Part shown: piece by piece, positions 7,775-14,665 of the stretch
Layout: each line of letters starts with the position of its first letter
Position numbering within the stretch: position 1 is the first letter of the stretch
Assembly: GCA_934462885.1 (NCBI GenBank)
Contig: CAKSJC010000005.1
Coordinates: 1 to 19,234, forward strand
DNA from: an uncultured Eubacteriales bacterium
GTDB taxonomy: Bacteria > Bacillota > Clostridia > Oscillospirales > CAG-272
Reading direction: 5' to 3'
DNA: 19,234 nucleotides
The notes under the pieces: generated by a model
Databases searched by the model: none
Told to the model about the DNA's origin: nothing
What the model saw: the letters and a program-made list of their open reading frames with translations, nothing else
Translations under genes and position numbers: made by a program

Positions 7775-7811
7775 AGCCTTCCTCTCTTTCAAAAATAAAC
7801 AGATTTTTGAA

Positions 7812-7833
7812 CATTGTAAAAATCTAAACAATG
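7812..7833. promoter_or_regulatory. Candidate TetR operator (CATTGT-N10-ACAATG)
   Basis: Perfect 6-base inverted arms at 7812-7817 and 7828-7833, with a 10-base spacer, lie in the untranslated leader of the TetR gene. This size and symmetry suit a TetR dimer. The assignment is by position and symmetry only. Confidence 0.4.
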
Positions 7834-7848
7834 ATCGAATTTCTGTAT

Positions 7849-7877
7849 TTGTATTAATTCTTTCACGCTATTATAAT
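7849..7877 (+). promoter_or_regulatory. Promoter of the TetR-controlled ABC operon
   Basis: TTGTAT (7849-7854), a 17-base spacer and TATAAT (7872-7877) read rightward. The -10 shares the palindromic core ATTATAAT with the -10 of the opposing TetR promoter. Only one polymerase could occupy the site at a time. Confidence 0.55.
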
Positions 7878-7898
7878 ACAACACAGTTCAAATGTCAA
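7870..7898 (-). promoter_or_regulatory. Promoter of the TetR gene
   Basis: On the minus strand TTGACA (7893-7898) and TATAAT (7870-7875) are separated by 17 bases, a perfect consensus. A second TGTCAA at 7902-7907 repeats the -35 hexamer nine bases away. The arms CTTTCAC (7860-7866) and GTGAAAG (7912-7918) flank the promoter and may be further regulator contacts. Confidence 0.7.
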
Positions 7899-7930
7899 CA
7901 GTGTCAAAAAAGTGAAAGGAGTAACGATAT

Positions 7931-8896
7931 ATGGAAAATAAAGCAAGCTCTTATTCTGATAACGGACACATCATTGAAACCGATTGCTTAACAAAAGATT
8001 ATGGGTTCGGGCGTGGCGTATTCGATGTCAGCATTTATGTCGATAAGGGCGAGGTATTTGGTTTTTTAGGTCCGAACGGCGCGGGAAAATCAACGACCAT
8101 CCGGCATTTGATGGGTTTTTCCAAACCGGATAAGGGCAGTACAAAAATTCTCGGAGAAGAAACATTTAGCAATTATGACAAAATACTGAACCATGTTGGT
8201 TATATTCCGGGAGAAATCGCACTTCCGGCCGGATTGACGGGATGGGAGTTTATTCGTATGATGCAGGATATGCAGAATATCCACAACGAACAGAGACTTA
8301 GCAAAATGCTTACAATGTTCGAGTTGGAGGATAATGTGCTGCGTGGCGAGACGAAGCGCATGAGTCTCGGTGTGAAGCGAAAGCTGGCTATCGTAACAGC
8401 GTTTATGTCAGATCCTGAGGTCCTCATATTGGACGAGCCGACAAGCGGACTTGATCCGGTTATGCAGGAAACTTTCATACAGTTCATACACAGCGAAAAA
8501 GACAGAGGAAAAACGATCCTGCTTTCCAGTCATATCTTTTCGGAAATCGACTCAACCTGTGATCGTATCGCCATTATCAAGGACGGCAGAATCGTGTCGG
8601 AATTTGTGGCAAACGATTTGAAACACGCATCCCGTAAATATTACACGGTAGTATTTGAAAACGAGCAGGCTAAGGAGAAATGCAAGGCGGGCGGAAAAAA
8701 GCTTACCTCATATATTCTGAACAGCGAGAATGACCTAAATATAGATATTTCCATTGAAGACAGCGATTTGAACGAATTGATCGAGCTTCTCTCCTCCCTT
8801 GAAGTGCGCTCTTTCAGTAATCGGAAAGAAACATTGGAGGACTACTTTATGAAATTCTATAAAGAAGATAAGGAATTCGGAGGTGCGTTGCAGTGA
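7931..8896 (+). CDS. ABC transporter ATP-binding protein (first of two)
   Basis: This is a 321-residue ATPase subunit of an ABC-2-type exporter. It has Walker A GPNGAGKST at 47-55, a signature loop MSLGVKRK at 144-151 in place of LSGGQ, Walker B VLILDE at 164-169 and the switch histidine H201. The signature variant is common in ATPases paired with ABC-2 permeases. About 95 residues follow the ATPase core and end in a segment (ETLEDYFMKFY) of the kind that often packs against the permease. An AAAGGAG site precedes the ATG. Its stop overlaps the GTG start of the next ATPase by four bases, which indicates translational coupling. The two ATPases differ clearly, so a heterodimeric motor is likely. 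Confidence 0.93.
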   Translation: MENKASSYSDNGHIIETDCLTKDYGFGRGVFDVSIYVDKGEVFGFLGPNGAGKSTTIRHLMGFSKPDKGSTKILGEETFSNYDKILNHVGYIPGEIALPAGLTGWEFIRMMQDMQNIHNEQRLSKMLTMFELEDNVLRGETKRMSLGVKRKLAIVTAFMSDPEVLILDEPTSGLDPVMQETFIQFIHSEKDRGKTILLSSHIFSEIDSTCDRIAIIKDGRIVSEFVANDLKHASRKYYTVVFENEQAKEKCKAGGKKLTSYILNSENDLNIDISIEDSDLNELIELLSSLEVRSFSNRKETLEDYFMKFYKEDKEFGGALQ

Positions 8897-9792
8897 GCGT
8901 AATTGAACTGAGCGGTCTTACAAAGGATTATGGGAACGGGCAAGGCATCTTTGACTTGAATCTTTCCATAAACAAAGGAGAAATGGTCGGCTATGTCGGT
9001 ACAAACGGCAGCGGCAAAACAACGACTATCCGACATATTATGGGCTTTCTGAAGCCAACATCGGGAAGTGCGTCGGTAAACGGTTTATCCTCGTGGGAGC
9101 ATTCCAGTGAAATTGTTAAACAGATCGGCTATGTGCCCGGCGAAATTGCTTTTCCCGACTTGAAAACCGGTATTGATTTTTTGAAATGTCAGGCGGATTT
9201 CTTGGGGCTTCACGATATGTCTTATGCCAACGAACTGATTGAACGGCTGCAACTTGATCCCAGAGCAAATCTTAAGCGGATGAGCAAAGGCATGAAGCAG
9301 AAAACGGCGCTGGTAGCTGCGCTGATGAACGATGCGCCTATCATTATCCTTGACGAGCCGACTACCGGTCTTGATCCGCTGATGCGCGCTACTTTTCTTG
9401 ATATTATAAAGGAAGAACACAGAAAAGGGAAAACCATATTTATGAGCAGCCACAGCTTTGACGAACTGGAAAAGACATGCGACAGAGTTGCCCTGATCAA
9501 TAACGGCCATATTGTGGATTTGTGCGATATGGATCAAATCCGCAATCGCCCTGTAAGGGAATTCAAAATCGAATTTTACACCGAAGAGGATTACAAACGT
9601 TTTTTGGACGAGCCATACGAAACGATTCGCCTTCAAGAACAGTATCATCAAGTATCCATCAGAATCAAAGCTGACGAGACAGTCTCGCTGCTCAAGTCGT
9701 TGAAAGCATATCGTGTGAAATTTATTTCCGAACTTCCGTACACACTTGAAATGCATTTTAAGAATATTCTGTTTGAACAAAAGAAAGGTTAA
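8893..9792 (+). CDS. ABC transporter ATP-binding protein (second of two)
   Basis: This 299-residue ATPase resembles its upstream neighbour and probably arose by duplication. It has Walker A GTNGSGKTT at 36-44, signature MSKGMKQK at 130-137, Walker B IIILDE at 150-155 with the catalytic glutamate, and switch histidine H187. The Q-loop regions of both proteins read GY-(I/V)-PGEIA. The C-terminal tail ends in TLEMHFKNIL, comparable to the tail of the first ATPase. It starts with GTG inside the end of the previous gene (overlap GTGA), and the permease begins 14 bases after its stop. One permease with two ATPase genes suggests a two-ATPase, single-permease complex. Confidence 0.93.
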   Translation: MSVIELSGLTKDYGNGQGIFDLNLSINKGEMVGYVGTNGSGKTTTIRHIMGFLKPTSGSASVNGLSSWEHSSEIVKQIGYVPGEIAFPDLKTGIDFLKCQADFLGLHDMSYANELIERLQLDPRANLKRMSKGMKQKTALVAALMNDAPIIILDEPTTGLDPLMRATFLDIIKEEHRKGKTIFMSSHSFDELEKTCDRVALINNGHIVDLCDMDQIRNRPVREFKIEFYTEEDYKRFLDEPYETIRLQEQYHQVSIRIKADETVSLLKSLKAYRVKFISELPYTLEMHFKNILFEQKKG

Positions 9793-9806
9793 AAAGGTGA
9801 AATACA

Positions 9807-11615
9807 ATGTTCAGTAAAGCTTTATTCAAGCAATCCTGCAAAGCAAACGGCACGATGTGGGCGATTATTACCTTCGCAGTTTGCTTTATGCTTGCCTGCG
9901 TTATGCTGATCTCGGGCAACGGCAGTATAGGCGAAGTGAAAAATTCAATTCAAGATACGATCATCACAAAAGAAATAGACGCGCAACTGGAAGAGCGCTC
10001 CTTGTCCTATTACACAACCGCCGAAGACGGACTTGCAAAATTTGACTCGCTTTTCTCCGCAGATGTCCGCGATACTCTCTCTTATCTTGTTTGGTGTTCA
10101 CAAATGCCAAACAAATCCGATTTCGGCGACGCCGCTGTGTATGCCGCAGCAATGGAAGGGTGGCAGAATGCTGTGCCGAAAATGGAAACGGAAGCAGGAA
10201 AAGCTTATGCAACTGCTGTAAATGACTGGATGACACAGATGCCGCAGCAGGAAGGCTTTTCTTCTGTGAATGAGTATCTGGCTGCCGTACAGGAATGGCA
10301 GGGAACATCTCCCGCAACTCAGGAAAATGCCGTAACAGCGGCATTTTCCTCCGCTTGTCAGGAACTGCAAGAATATCTCGCTCAAACAGCAAAGGATGCG
10401 GGGTATGCAGAAGACTCGTCCGAGTCACGGGAGATTCTCGGCAGCGTGCTGTATACATTGAATCCAAACGGAATTTTTAATGATTTTTACACCGAAAACG
10501 GTGAAGATGTTCCTGCTGATTACGATTTTATGTCCTTGATAACACATATCGGCAACGGTGATATTGACGACTATCTTTTTTCGGATGAACGAGGCGATTA
10601 CCGCAGTTCCAGAGCCGAAGAGGGTGCGGCGATCTTTCTTGCTGGGAATATGACAAAAGCCGACACGGTTGAGAGCCTTATGGATGCCCTTTCCGACTAT
10701 GGTGTAACAAAGGAAAAATATGATTCCTTCGGTTATACCTATGGGTCGATGAAGCATATGGCACAAACAGTGATTGTAACTTATAGAGGGCGTTTGGAAT
10801 ACGAGCTTGGTTTGCTGAATGAGCAGTATGAAGGCGGTGCGTTTGAAAATGAAGAAGCCTATCTGACTGCAGTTGCAGACAAGAAGGAAAATCTTGCGGT
10901 GGACATTGCGGCAAGTTTCCTGTCTACACTCCCTAAAGAAGTTTCAGATGCTTTGGAAGAAGTTGGTCAGGCAGATCTTTACTCCCTGATCGTCGGATCT
11001 ATTTTCTATAAGCTGGCAGGATTGCTGCTGCCGATTATCTATATGATAATGGCGTCGAACAACCTGATCTCCGGACAGGTTGACAGCGGTTCAATGGCAT
11101 ATGTCCTTTCGACTTCTACTAAGAGAAGCACCGTTGTATTTACTCAGGCGGCATATCTTATTGGTTCTCTCTTTGCAATGTTCTCGCTTACAACGGTAAC
11201 AGGCTGTGTTTGCCTGTCTCTTGTTACAGAAGAAGTGGAATTGACATACGGCAATCTGGTTTTACTGAATGTCGGTGCATTTCTTGTGCTGTTAGCGCTT
11301 TCCGGATTTTGCTTCTTTACCTCTTGCATATTTGACCGCAGCAAGCGTTCCATGGCTATTGGAGGCGGACTGTCCATATTTGCTCTTGTCGCCGCTATGC
11401 TGGGATTGTTTGGCAGCCCTGTTATTCCGTCTGTTGTTCGCCTTGATGCATTAAACAACTTCAATTACGCGACGATCATTTCCATGTTCGATGTTGTTTC
11501 CATCATTGACGGAACAAATGCGTTTATTTGGAAATTTGTCGTCCTTGGAGCAGCGGGCATCCTCGGATATGTGATTGGTTCGATTCGCTTCACCAAGAAA
11601 GATCTGCCTCTCTAA
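9807..11615 (+). CDS. ABC-2-type permease with large extracytoplasmic domain
   Basis: This is a 602-residue membrane subunit. One N-terminal membrane helix at about 17-38 is followed by roughly 350 soluble residues (about 40-390), then about five hydrophobic helices at roughly 392-415, 445-470, 484-506, 517-537 and 574-594. The segment ISGQVDSGSMAYVLSTSTKRS at 421-441 fits the cytoplasmic loop that contacts the ATPases in this fold. The acidic soluble part should lie outside the cell. It contains an internal duplication: about residues 100-141 and 145-186 both follow the pattern MPxxxxF...YxAAxxxWQ..xP, with a weaker third copy near 343-363 (AFENEEAYLTAVADKKE). AAAAAGGTGA precedes the ATG. 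A large outer domain suggests handling of a peptide, lipid or cell-wall-linked substrate, but none can be named. Confidence 0.88.
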   Translation: MFSKALFKQSCKANGTMWAIITFAVCFMLACVMLISGNGSIGEVKNSIQDTIITKEIDAQLEERSLSYYTTAEDGLAKFDSLFSADVRDTLSYLVWCSQMPNKSDFGDAAVYAAAMEGWQNAVPKMETEAGKAYATAVNDWMTQMPQQEGFSSVNEYLAAVQEWQGTSPATQENAVTAAFSSACQELQEYLAQTAKDAGYAEDSSESREILGSVLYTLNPNGIFNDFYTENGEDVPADYDFMSLITHIGNGDIDDYLFSDERGDYRSSRAEEGAAIFLAGNMTKADTVESLMDALSDYGVTKEKYDSFGYTYGSMKHMAQTVIVTYRGRLEYELGLLNEQYEGGAFENEEAYLTAVADKKENLAVDIAASFLSTLPKEVSDALEEVGQADLYSLIVGSIFYKLAGLLLPIIYMIMASNNLISGQVDSGSMAYVLSTSTKRSTVVFTQAAYLIGSLFAMFSLTTVTGCVCLSLVTEEVELTYGNLVLLNVGAFLVLLALSGFCFFTSCIFDRSKRSMAIGGGLSIFALVAAMLGLFGSPVIPSVVRLDALNNFNYATIISMFDVVSIIDGTNAFIWKFVVLGAAGILGYVIGSIRFTKKDLPL

Positions 11616-11627
11616 AAAGGTGAGACA

Positions 11628-12089
11628 ATGTTCGAATTCAAGAGGGTTTGCGATCAATATGAAAATATGTCCGCAGAAGAACGCAGACGCCTGCTTACCG
11701 AGACAGCCTCATATATCTTTGAAAGGTTAAATAAATCTTTCGTCTCCGGTATTGATCCTGTAGATGTTCTTTTCGGATTTATTATCGGATCGGTCACCGC
11801 TGACGGCAAGATAAATGAAATGGAATATCTGTTGATATACCCGATACTTGAAAAAGTCTTTGGAAATAAGGTTGATTTTGCGGCATTCAAAGACTCATTT
11901 CAACGAAATAAAGACGGAAAGAAGCTGATCGATGATTACTCAAATAAGATGGAATATATATTCAACTTACTGGATGAAGATCTGAAACGGGATGTCATTA
12001 CGCTGTGTTTGGGCGTAACATCCATAGACGGAAAAATTACGCTGAATGAAAAAAGGTATATTCGGCATTTGTGCGAAAAAAAGTTATGA
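11628..12089 (+). CDS. TerB-like small helical protein
   Basis: This 153-residue soluble protein has no signal peptide or membrane segment. It carries two acidic TerB-type motifs, TADGKINEMEY at about 58-67 and SIDGKITLNEKRY at about 132-144, each with the DGKI...E pattern. In TerB and the N-terminal domain of DjlA this pattern lies in an all-helical metal-binding fold linked to envelope stress or tellurite resistance. AAAAGGTGAGA precedes the ATG, and the gene begins 12 bases after the permease, so it is the last gene of the TetR-controlled operon. It may be an accessory or regulatory partner of the transporter at the inner face of the membrane. The family assignment rests on motif pattern and length; the role is inferred. 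Confidence 0.65.
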   Translation: MFEFKRVCDQYENMSAEERRRLLTETASYIFERLNKSFVSGIDPVDVLFGFIIGSVTADGKINEMEYLLIYPILEKVFGNKVDFAAFKDSFQRNKDGKKLIDDYSNKMEYIFNLLDEDLKRDVITLCLGVTSIDGKITLNEKRYIRHLCEKKL

Positions 12090-12112
12090 AGCGGCAGAGC
12101 CGGGCGGCAAAC

Positions 12113-12150
12113 AACAGGGGCGACAGCAGAAAATGCTGTCGCCCCTTGTT
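12113..12150 (+). terminator. Hairpin at the end of the TetR-controlled ABC operon
   Basis: A strong GC-rich stem (12113-12128 with 12134-12150, one bulged base, core GGGGCGACAGCA/TGCTGTCGCCCC) begins 24 bases after the TerB-like stop codon. No long T-run follows, only TTGTTC, so termination may be partial. It could also stabilise the 3' end of the mRNA. Confidence 0.55.
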
Positions 12151-12345
12151 CATAAAAAACGCTTTTGGGCATTATACTACCGAATTTCGGAAAAATCAAA
12201 TGATTTGCGGCAATCAAGTACAAAACGATTGAAATAATCGTCGCACGAAAAAAATATAGTGTAGCATGACCGATGCCTGCGCCGTGTTTATATCCGTTAT
12301 ATTCTTAAAATTCAGAAAAAAGTCAAATTCTGTTTTTCGAAACTC
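12151..12345. other. Intergenic stretch between the two exporter modules, nothing recognised
   Basis: Between the operon-end hairpin and the MarR promoter I see no supportable reading frame or RNA. Only a small palindrome, CCGAATTTCGG, stands out. The stretch simply separates the TetR and MarR export modules. Confidence 0.4.
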
Positions 12346-12347
12346 TA

Positions 12348-12376
12348 TTGACAACCGCTAATGATAATGGTATAAT
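12348..12376 (+). promoter_or_regulatory. Consensus promoter of the MarR-ABC exporter operon
   Basis: TTGACA (12348-12353), a 17-base spacer and TATAAT (12371-12376) match the full consensus at both hexamers. Such a strong promoter is expected for a tightly repressed operon. The start would be near 12383. Confidence 0.85.
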
Positions 12377-12385
12377 AACAAACGT

Positions 12386-12397
12386 TCTAATATTAGA
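12386..12397. promoter_or_regulatory. Candidate MarR operator, 12-bp perfect palindrome TCTAATATTAGA
   Basis: The palindrome lies immediately after the predicted transcription start and before the MarR start codon. A bound dimer there would block polymerase. MarR proteins commonly bind short AT-rich palindromes in this position. The assignment is by position and symmetry. Confidence 0.55.
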
Positions 12398-12420
12398 TGT
12401 TCTGTGATTAGAGGATAAAT

Positions 12421-12888
12421 ATGAATAATCAGAATTTCACGGCATCCAAGATGTTCAACAACGCAAACCGATTTATCGAAGCGTATCATACTGTGCTGCA
12501 GCCGATCTGTAAGGATACGGGGCTGCCGCCTATGGCTGTTGATATCCTGATGTTTATCGCAAACAATCCGAATAGCAGTACGGCGGGAGATATTTGCCGA
12601 TGCCGCGGATTGAAAACAGGAATCGTGTCCGTGCATGTCGACAGGCTTGTAAATGAGGGGCTGTTATTACGGCAGGATGTTCCGGGTGATAGAAGAAAAA
12701 CACGGCTTGTCTGCACAGAGGGGGCAAGCGCTATCATTGAGAAGGGACGAAAACTGCAAAGGAACTTTGCGCAAAGGCTTGTAGTCGGGATGTCGGACGA
12801 GGAGATCGAAGTGTTTCATCACTGTCTGACGGTTCTTGGCAACAATATTGAGGAAATCCGCAAAAACGGATTTTCAACGAAAGAATAG
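12421..12888 (+). CDS. MarR-family regulator of the downstream ABC exporter
   Basis: This 155-residue protein has a winged helix-turn-helix at about 50-100. The recognition part is TAGDICRCRGLKTGIVSVHVDRL, and the wing LLRQDVPGDRRKTRLV has the typical DRR. Helices at both ends should form the dimer interface. Two cysteines lie together in the DNA-binding region (ICRCRG, about 60-62), which could allow redox or metal sensing, but this is only a possibility. The ATG at 12421 is preceded by AGAGGATAA. The first exporter gene begins 9 bases after its stop, so all three genes share one transcript. MarR upstream of a heterodimeric ABC exporter is a frequent arrangement in Firmicutes multidrug efflux. 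Confidence 0.92.
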   Translation: MNNQNFTASKMFNNANRFIEAYHTVLQPICKDTGLPPMAVDILMFIANNPNSSTAGDICRCRGLKTGIVSVHVDRLVNEGLLLRQDVPGDRRKTRLVCTEGASAIIEKGRKLQRNFAQRLVVGMSDEEIEVFHHCLTVLGNNIEEIRKNGFSTKE

Positions 12889-12897
12889 GAGATAACC

Positions 12898-14652
12898 ATG
12901 TTCAAGCTACTGAAAAATATGCGCCGGAAAGAAAAGCTGATGGCGCTTCTTTGTCTTATATTCGTTGTGGTGCAGATCTATTTTGATCTGCGTCTGCCGG
13001 ATTATATGACAGAGCTGACGATGCTCATCAAAACCTCAGGTACTACGTCGGATATTGTGAATGTCGGATTAAAAATGCTTGGCTGTACTGTGGCGAGCGC
13101 TGTGCTTGCGATTGCATGCGGCTTTCTTGCCGCAAAGACCGCATCCGGATTCAGCTTTGCCGTTCGGGATAAGCTGTTCCGCCATGTTATGGATGCAGGC
13201 AGCGAGGAAATGCAGGACTTTTCCATCCCCAGCCTGATTACCCGTACCACCAACGACATTACGCAGATTCAAATGATCGTTGCGATGGGGCTGCAAATGA
13301 TGATAAAAGCGCCTATTATGGCGGTCTGGGCGGTCATCAAAATTCTCGGTAAGAGCTGGGAACTTTCCGCCGTAACCGCCGCCTTTGTTGTGGTACTGTT
13401 CGTTACGGTATTGATGATCATGAGTTCCTGCATTCCGCGCTTCCGTCTTGTGCAGAAAATGACGGATAAAATCAACCGAGTAGCCCGTGAAAATCTGACC
13501 GGCATCAATGTCGTACACGCTTTCAACGCCGAGGAGTTTCAGAACGAAAAGTTTAATGGTCCGAGCCGCGAAATGATGGAGCTGCAAATGAAAAACCAGA
13601 AGCTGTTTGCGCTCATGCAGCCGACGATGACGCTCGGTATGAACGGGCTGGCTCTTGCGATCTATTGGCTCGGCGCGGCGCTTGTGAGCAATATCGCGCT
13701 TACGGATATGAGCGCGCGTCTGACGATGTTCAGCGAGGTGCTTGTATTCAGCACTTATGCGACCTATGTCGTGATGTCGTTCATGATGCTTGCGATGATC
13801 TTCATGCTGCTGCCGCAGGCGCAGGTATCCGCCGAGCGTATCAACGAGGTGCTGGATCGGAACGTGTCGATCCGGGAGGGCAGCGTCAAGGACGGAAAGG
13901 AAACCGGCACGGTTGAGTTCCGCAATGTTTCTTTCCGCTATCCCCACGCCTCGGAGGATGAACTGACCGGAATTGATTTCAAACTGAACAAGGGCGAAAC
14001 ACTGGCGATCATCGGTGCGACCGGCAGCGGCAAAACCACCTTGATAAGCCTGATCCCGCGTTTTTATGACGCAACAAGCGGAGAGGTATTGGTAGACGGT
14101 ATAAATGTCAAAGACTATACTTTTGAGGCACTGTACGATAAGCTTGGCTATGTCACGCAAAAAGCCGTTTTGTTCTCCGGAACGATACGGGATAATGTGC
14201 TTTTCGGCGAAAGCGCCGATGACGCGGACACGGCAAGACTGAACGGCGCGATTGAGCTTTCACAGGCGAAGGAGTTTGTCGATAAGCTGCCGGAGGGGAC
14301 AGAATACGAGATCGCACAGCTTGGTCGAAATGTATCCGGCGGTCAGAAACAGCGTCTTTCCATTGCACGTGCGCTTGCAAGAAAACCGGAGATTCTGATT
14401 TTTGACGATTCGTTCTCGGCTCTTGACTACCGAACCGACGCGAAGCTGCGCGAGGGTCTGAACGAACAGCTTCACGACACGACAAAGATCATTGTTGCAC
14501 AGCGTATCAGCACGATCCGCCATGCGGACAGGATCATCGTTCTTGACCGCGGCGAGATGGTCGGAATGGGAACGCACGAAGAACTGATGCGGAACTGCAA
14601 AGTTTATCGTGAGATTGCCACATCACAGCTCAGCGCATCGGAACTTGCATAA
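12898..14652 (+). CDS. ABC exporter half-transporter with degenerate catalytic site
   Basis: This is a 584-residue type IV ABC exporter half: a six-helix membrane domain at about 10-310, then an ATPase domain at about 335-580. Walker A is GATGSGKT at 373-380 and the signature is VSGGQ at 479-483 (canonical). Walker B is ILIFDD at 499-504, where D504 replaces the catalytic glutamate. The switch position reads VAQRIST with Q535 in place of histidine. Loss of both residues marks the degenerate-site subunit of a heterodimer, as in TM287, BmrC or LmrC types. AGGAGATAACC precedes the ATG. The partner gene begins 13 bases after its stop. These pumps export drugs or lipid-like compounds; the substrate is unknown. 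Confidence 0.95.
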   Translation: MFKLLKNMRRKEKLMALLCLIFVVVQIYFDLRLPDYMTELTMLIKTSGTTSDIVNVGLKMLGCTVASAVLAIACGFLAAKTASGFSFAVRDKLFRHVMDAGSEEMQDFSIPSLITRTTNDITQIQMIVAMGLQMMIKAPIMAVWAVIKILGKSWELSAVTAAFVVVLFVTVLMIMSSCIPRFRLVQKMTDKINRVARENLTGINVVHAFNAEEFQNEKFNGPSREMMELQMKNQKLFALMQPTMTLGMNGLALAIYWLGAALVSNIALTDMSARLTMFSEVLVFSTYATYVVMSFMMLAMIFMLLPQAQVSAERINEVLDRNVSIREGSVKDGKETGTVEFRNVSFRYPHASEDELTGIDFKLNKGETLAIIGATGSGKTTLISLIPRFYDATSGEVLVDGINVKDYTFEALYDKLGYVTQKAVLFSGTIRDNVLFGESADDADTARLNGAIELSQAKEFVDKLPEGTEYEIAQLGRNVSGGQKQRLSIARALARKPEILIFDDSFSALDYRTDAKLREGLNEQLHDTTKIIVAQRISTIRHADRIIVLDRGEMVGMGTHEELMRNCKVYREIATSQLSASELA

Positions 14653-14665
14653 GGAGGGATGAAAA

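Noticed and set aside
7893..7907. TGTCAA repeat as the start of a CRISPR or iteron array
   Set aside because: There are only two copies nine bases apart, and one is the TetR promoter -35 box.
9085..9807. 240-codon open frame on the minus strand
   Set aside because: It is the antisense shadow of the second ATPase gene, with no independent start signals.
13069..14160. 363-codon open frame on the minus strand
   Set aside because: It lies entirely opposite the first ABC exporter gene, has histidine- and arginine-rich antisense composition, and resembles no family.
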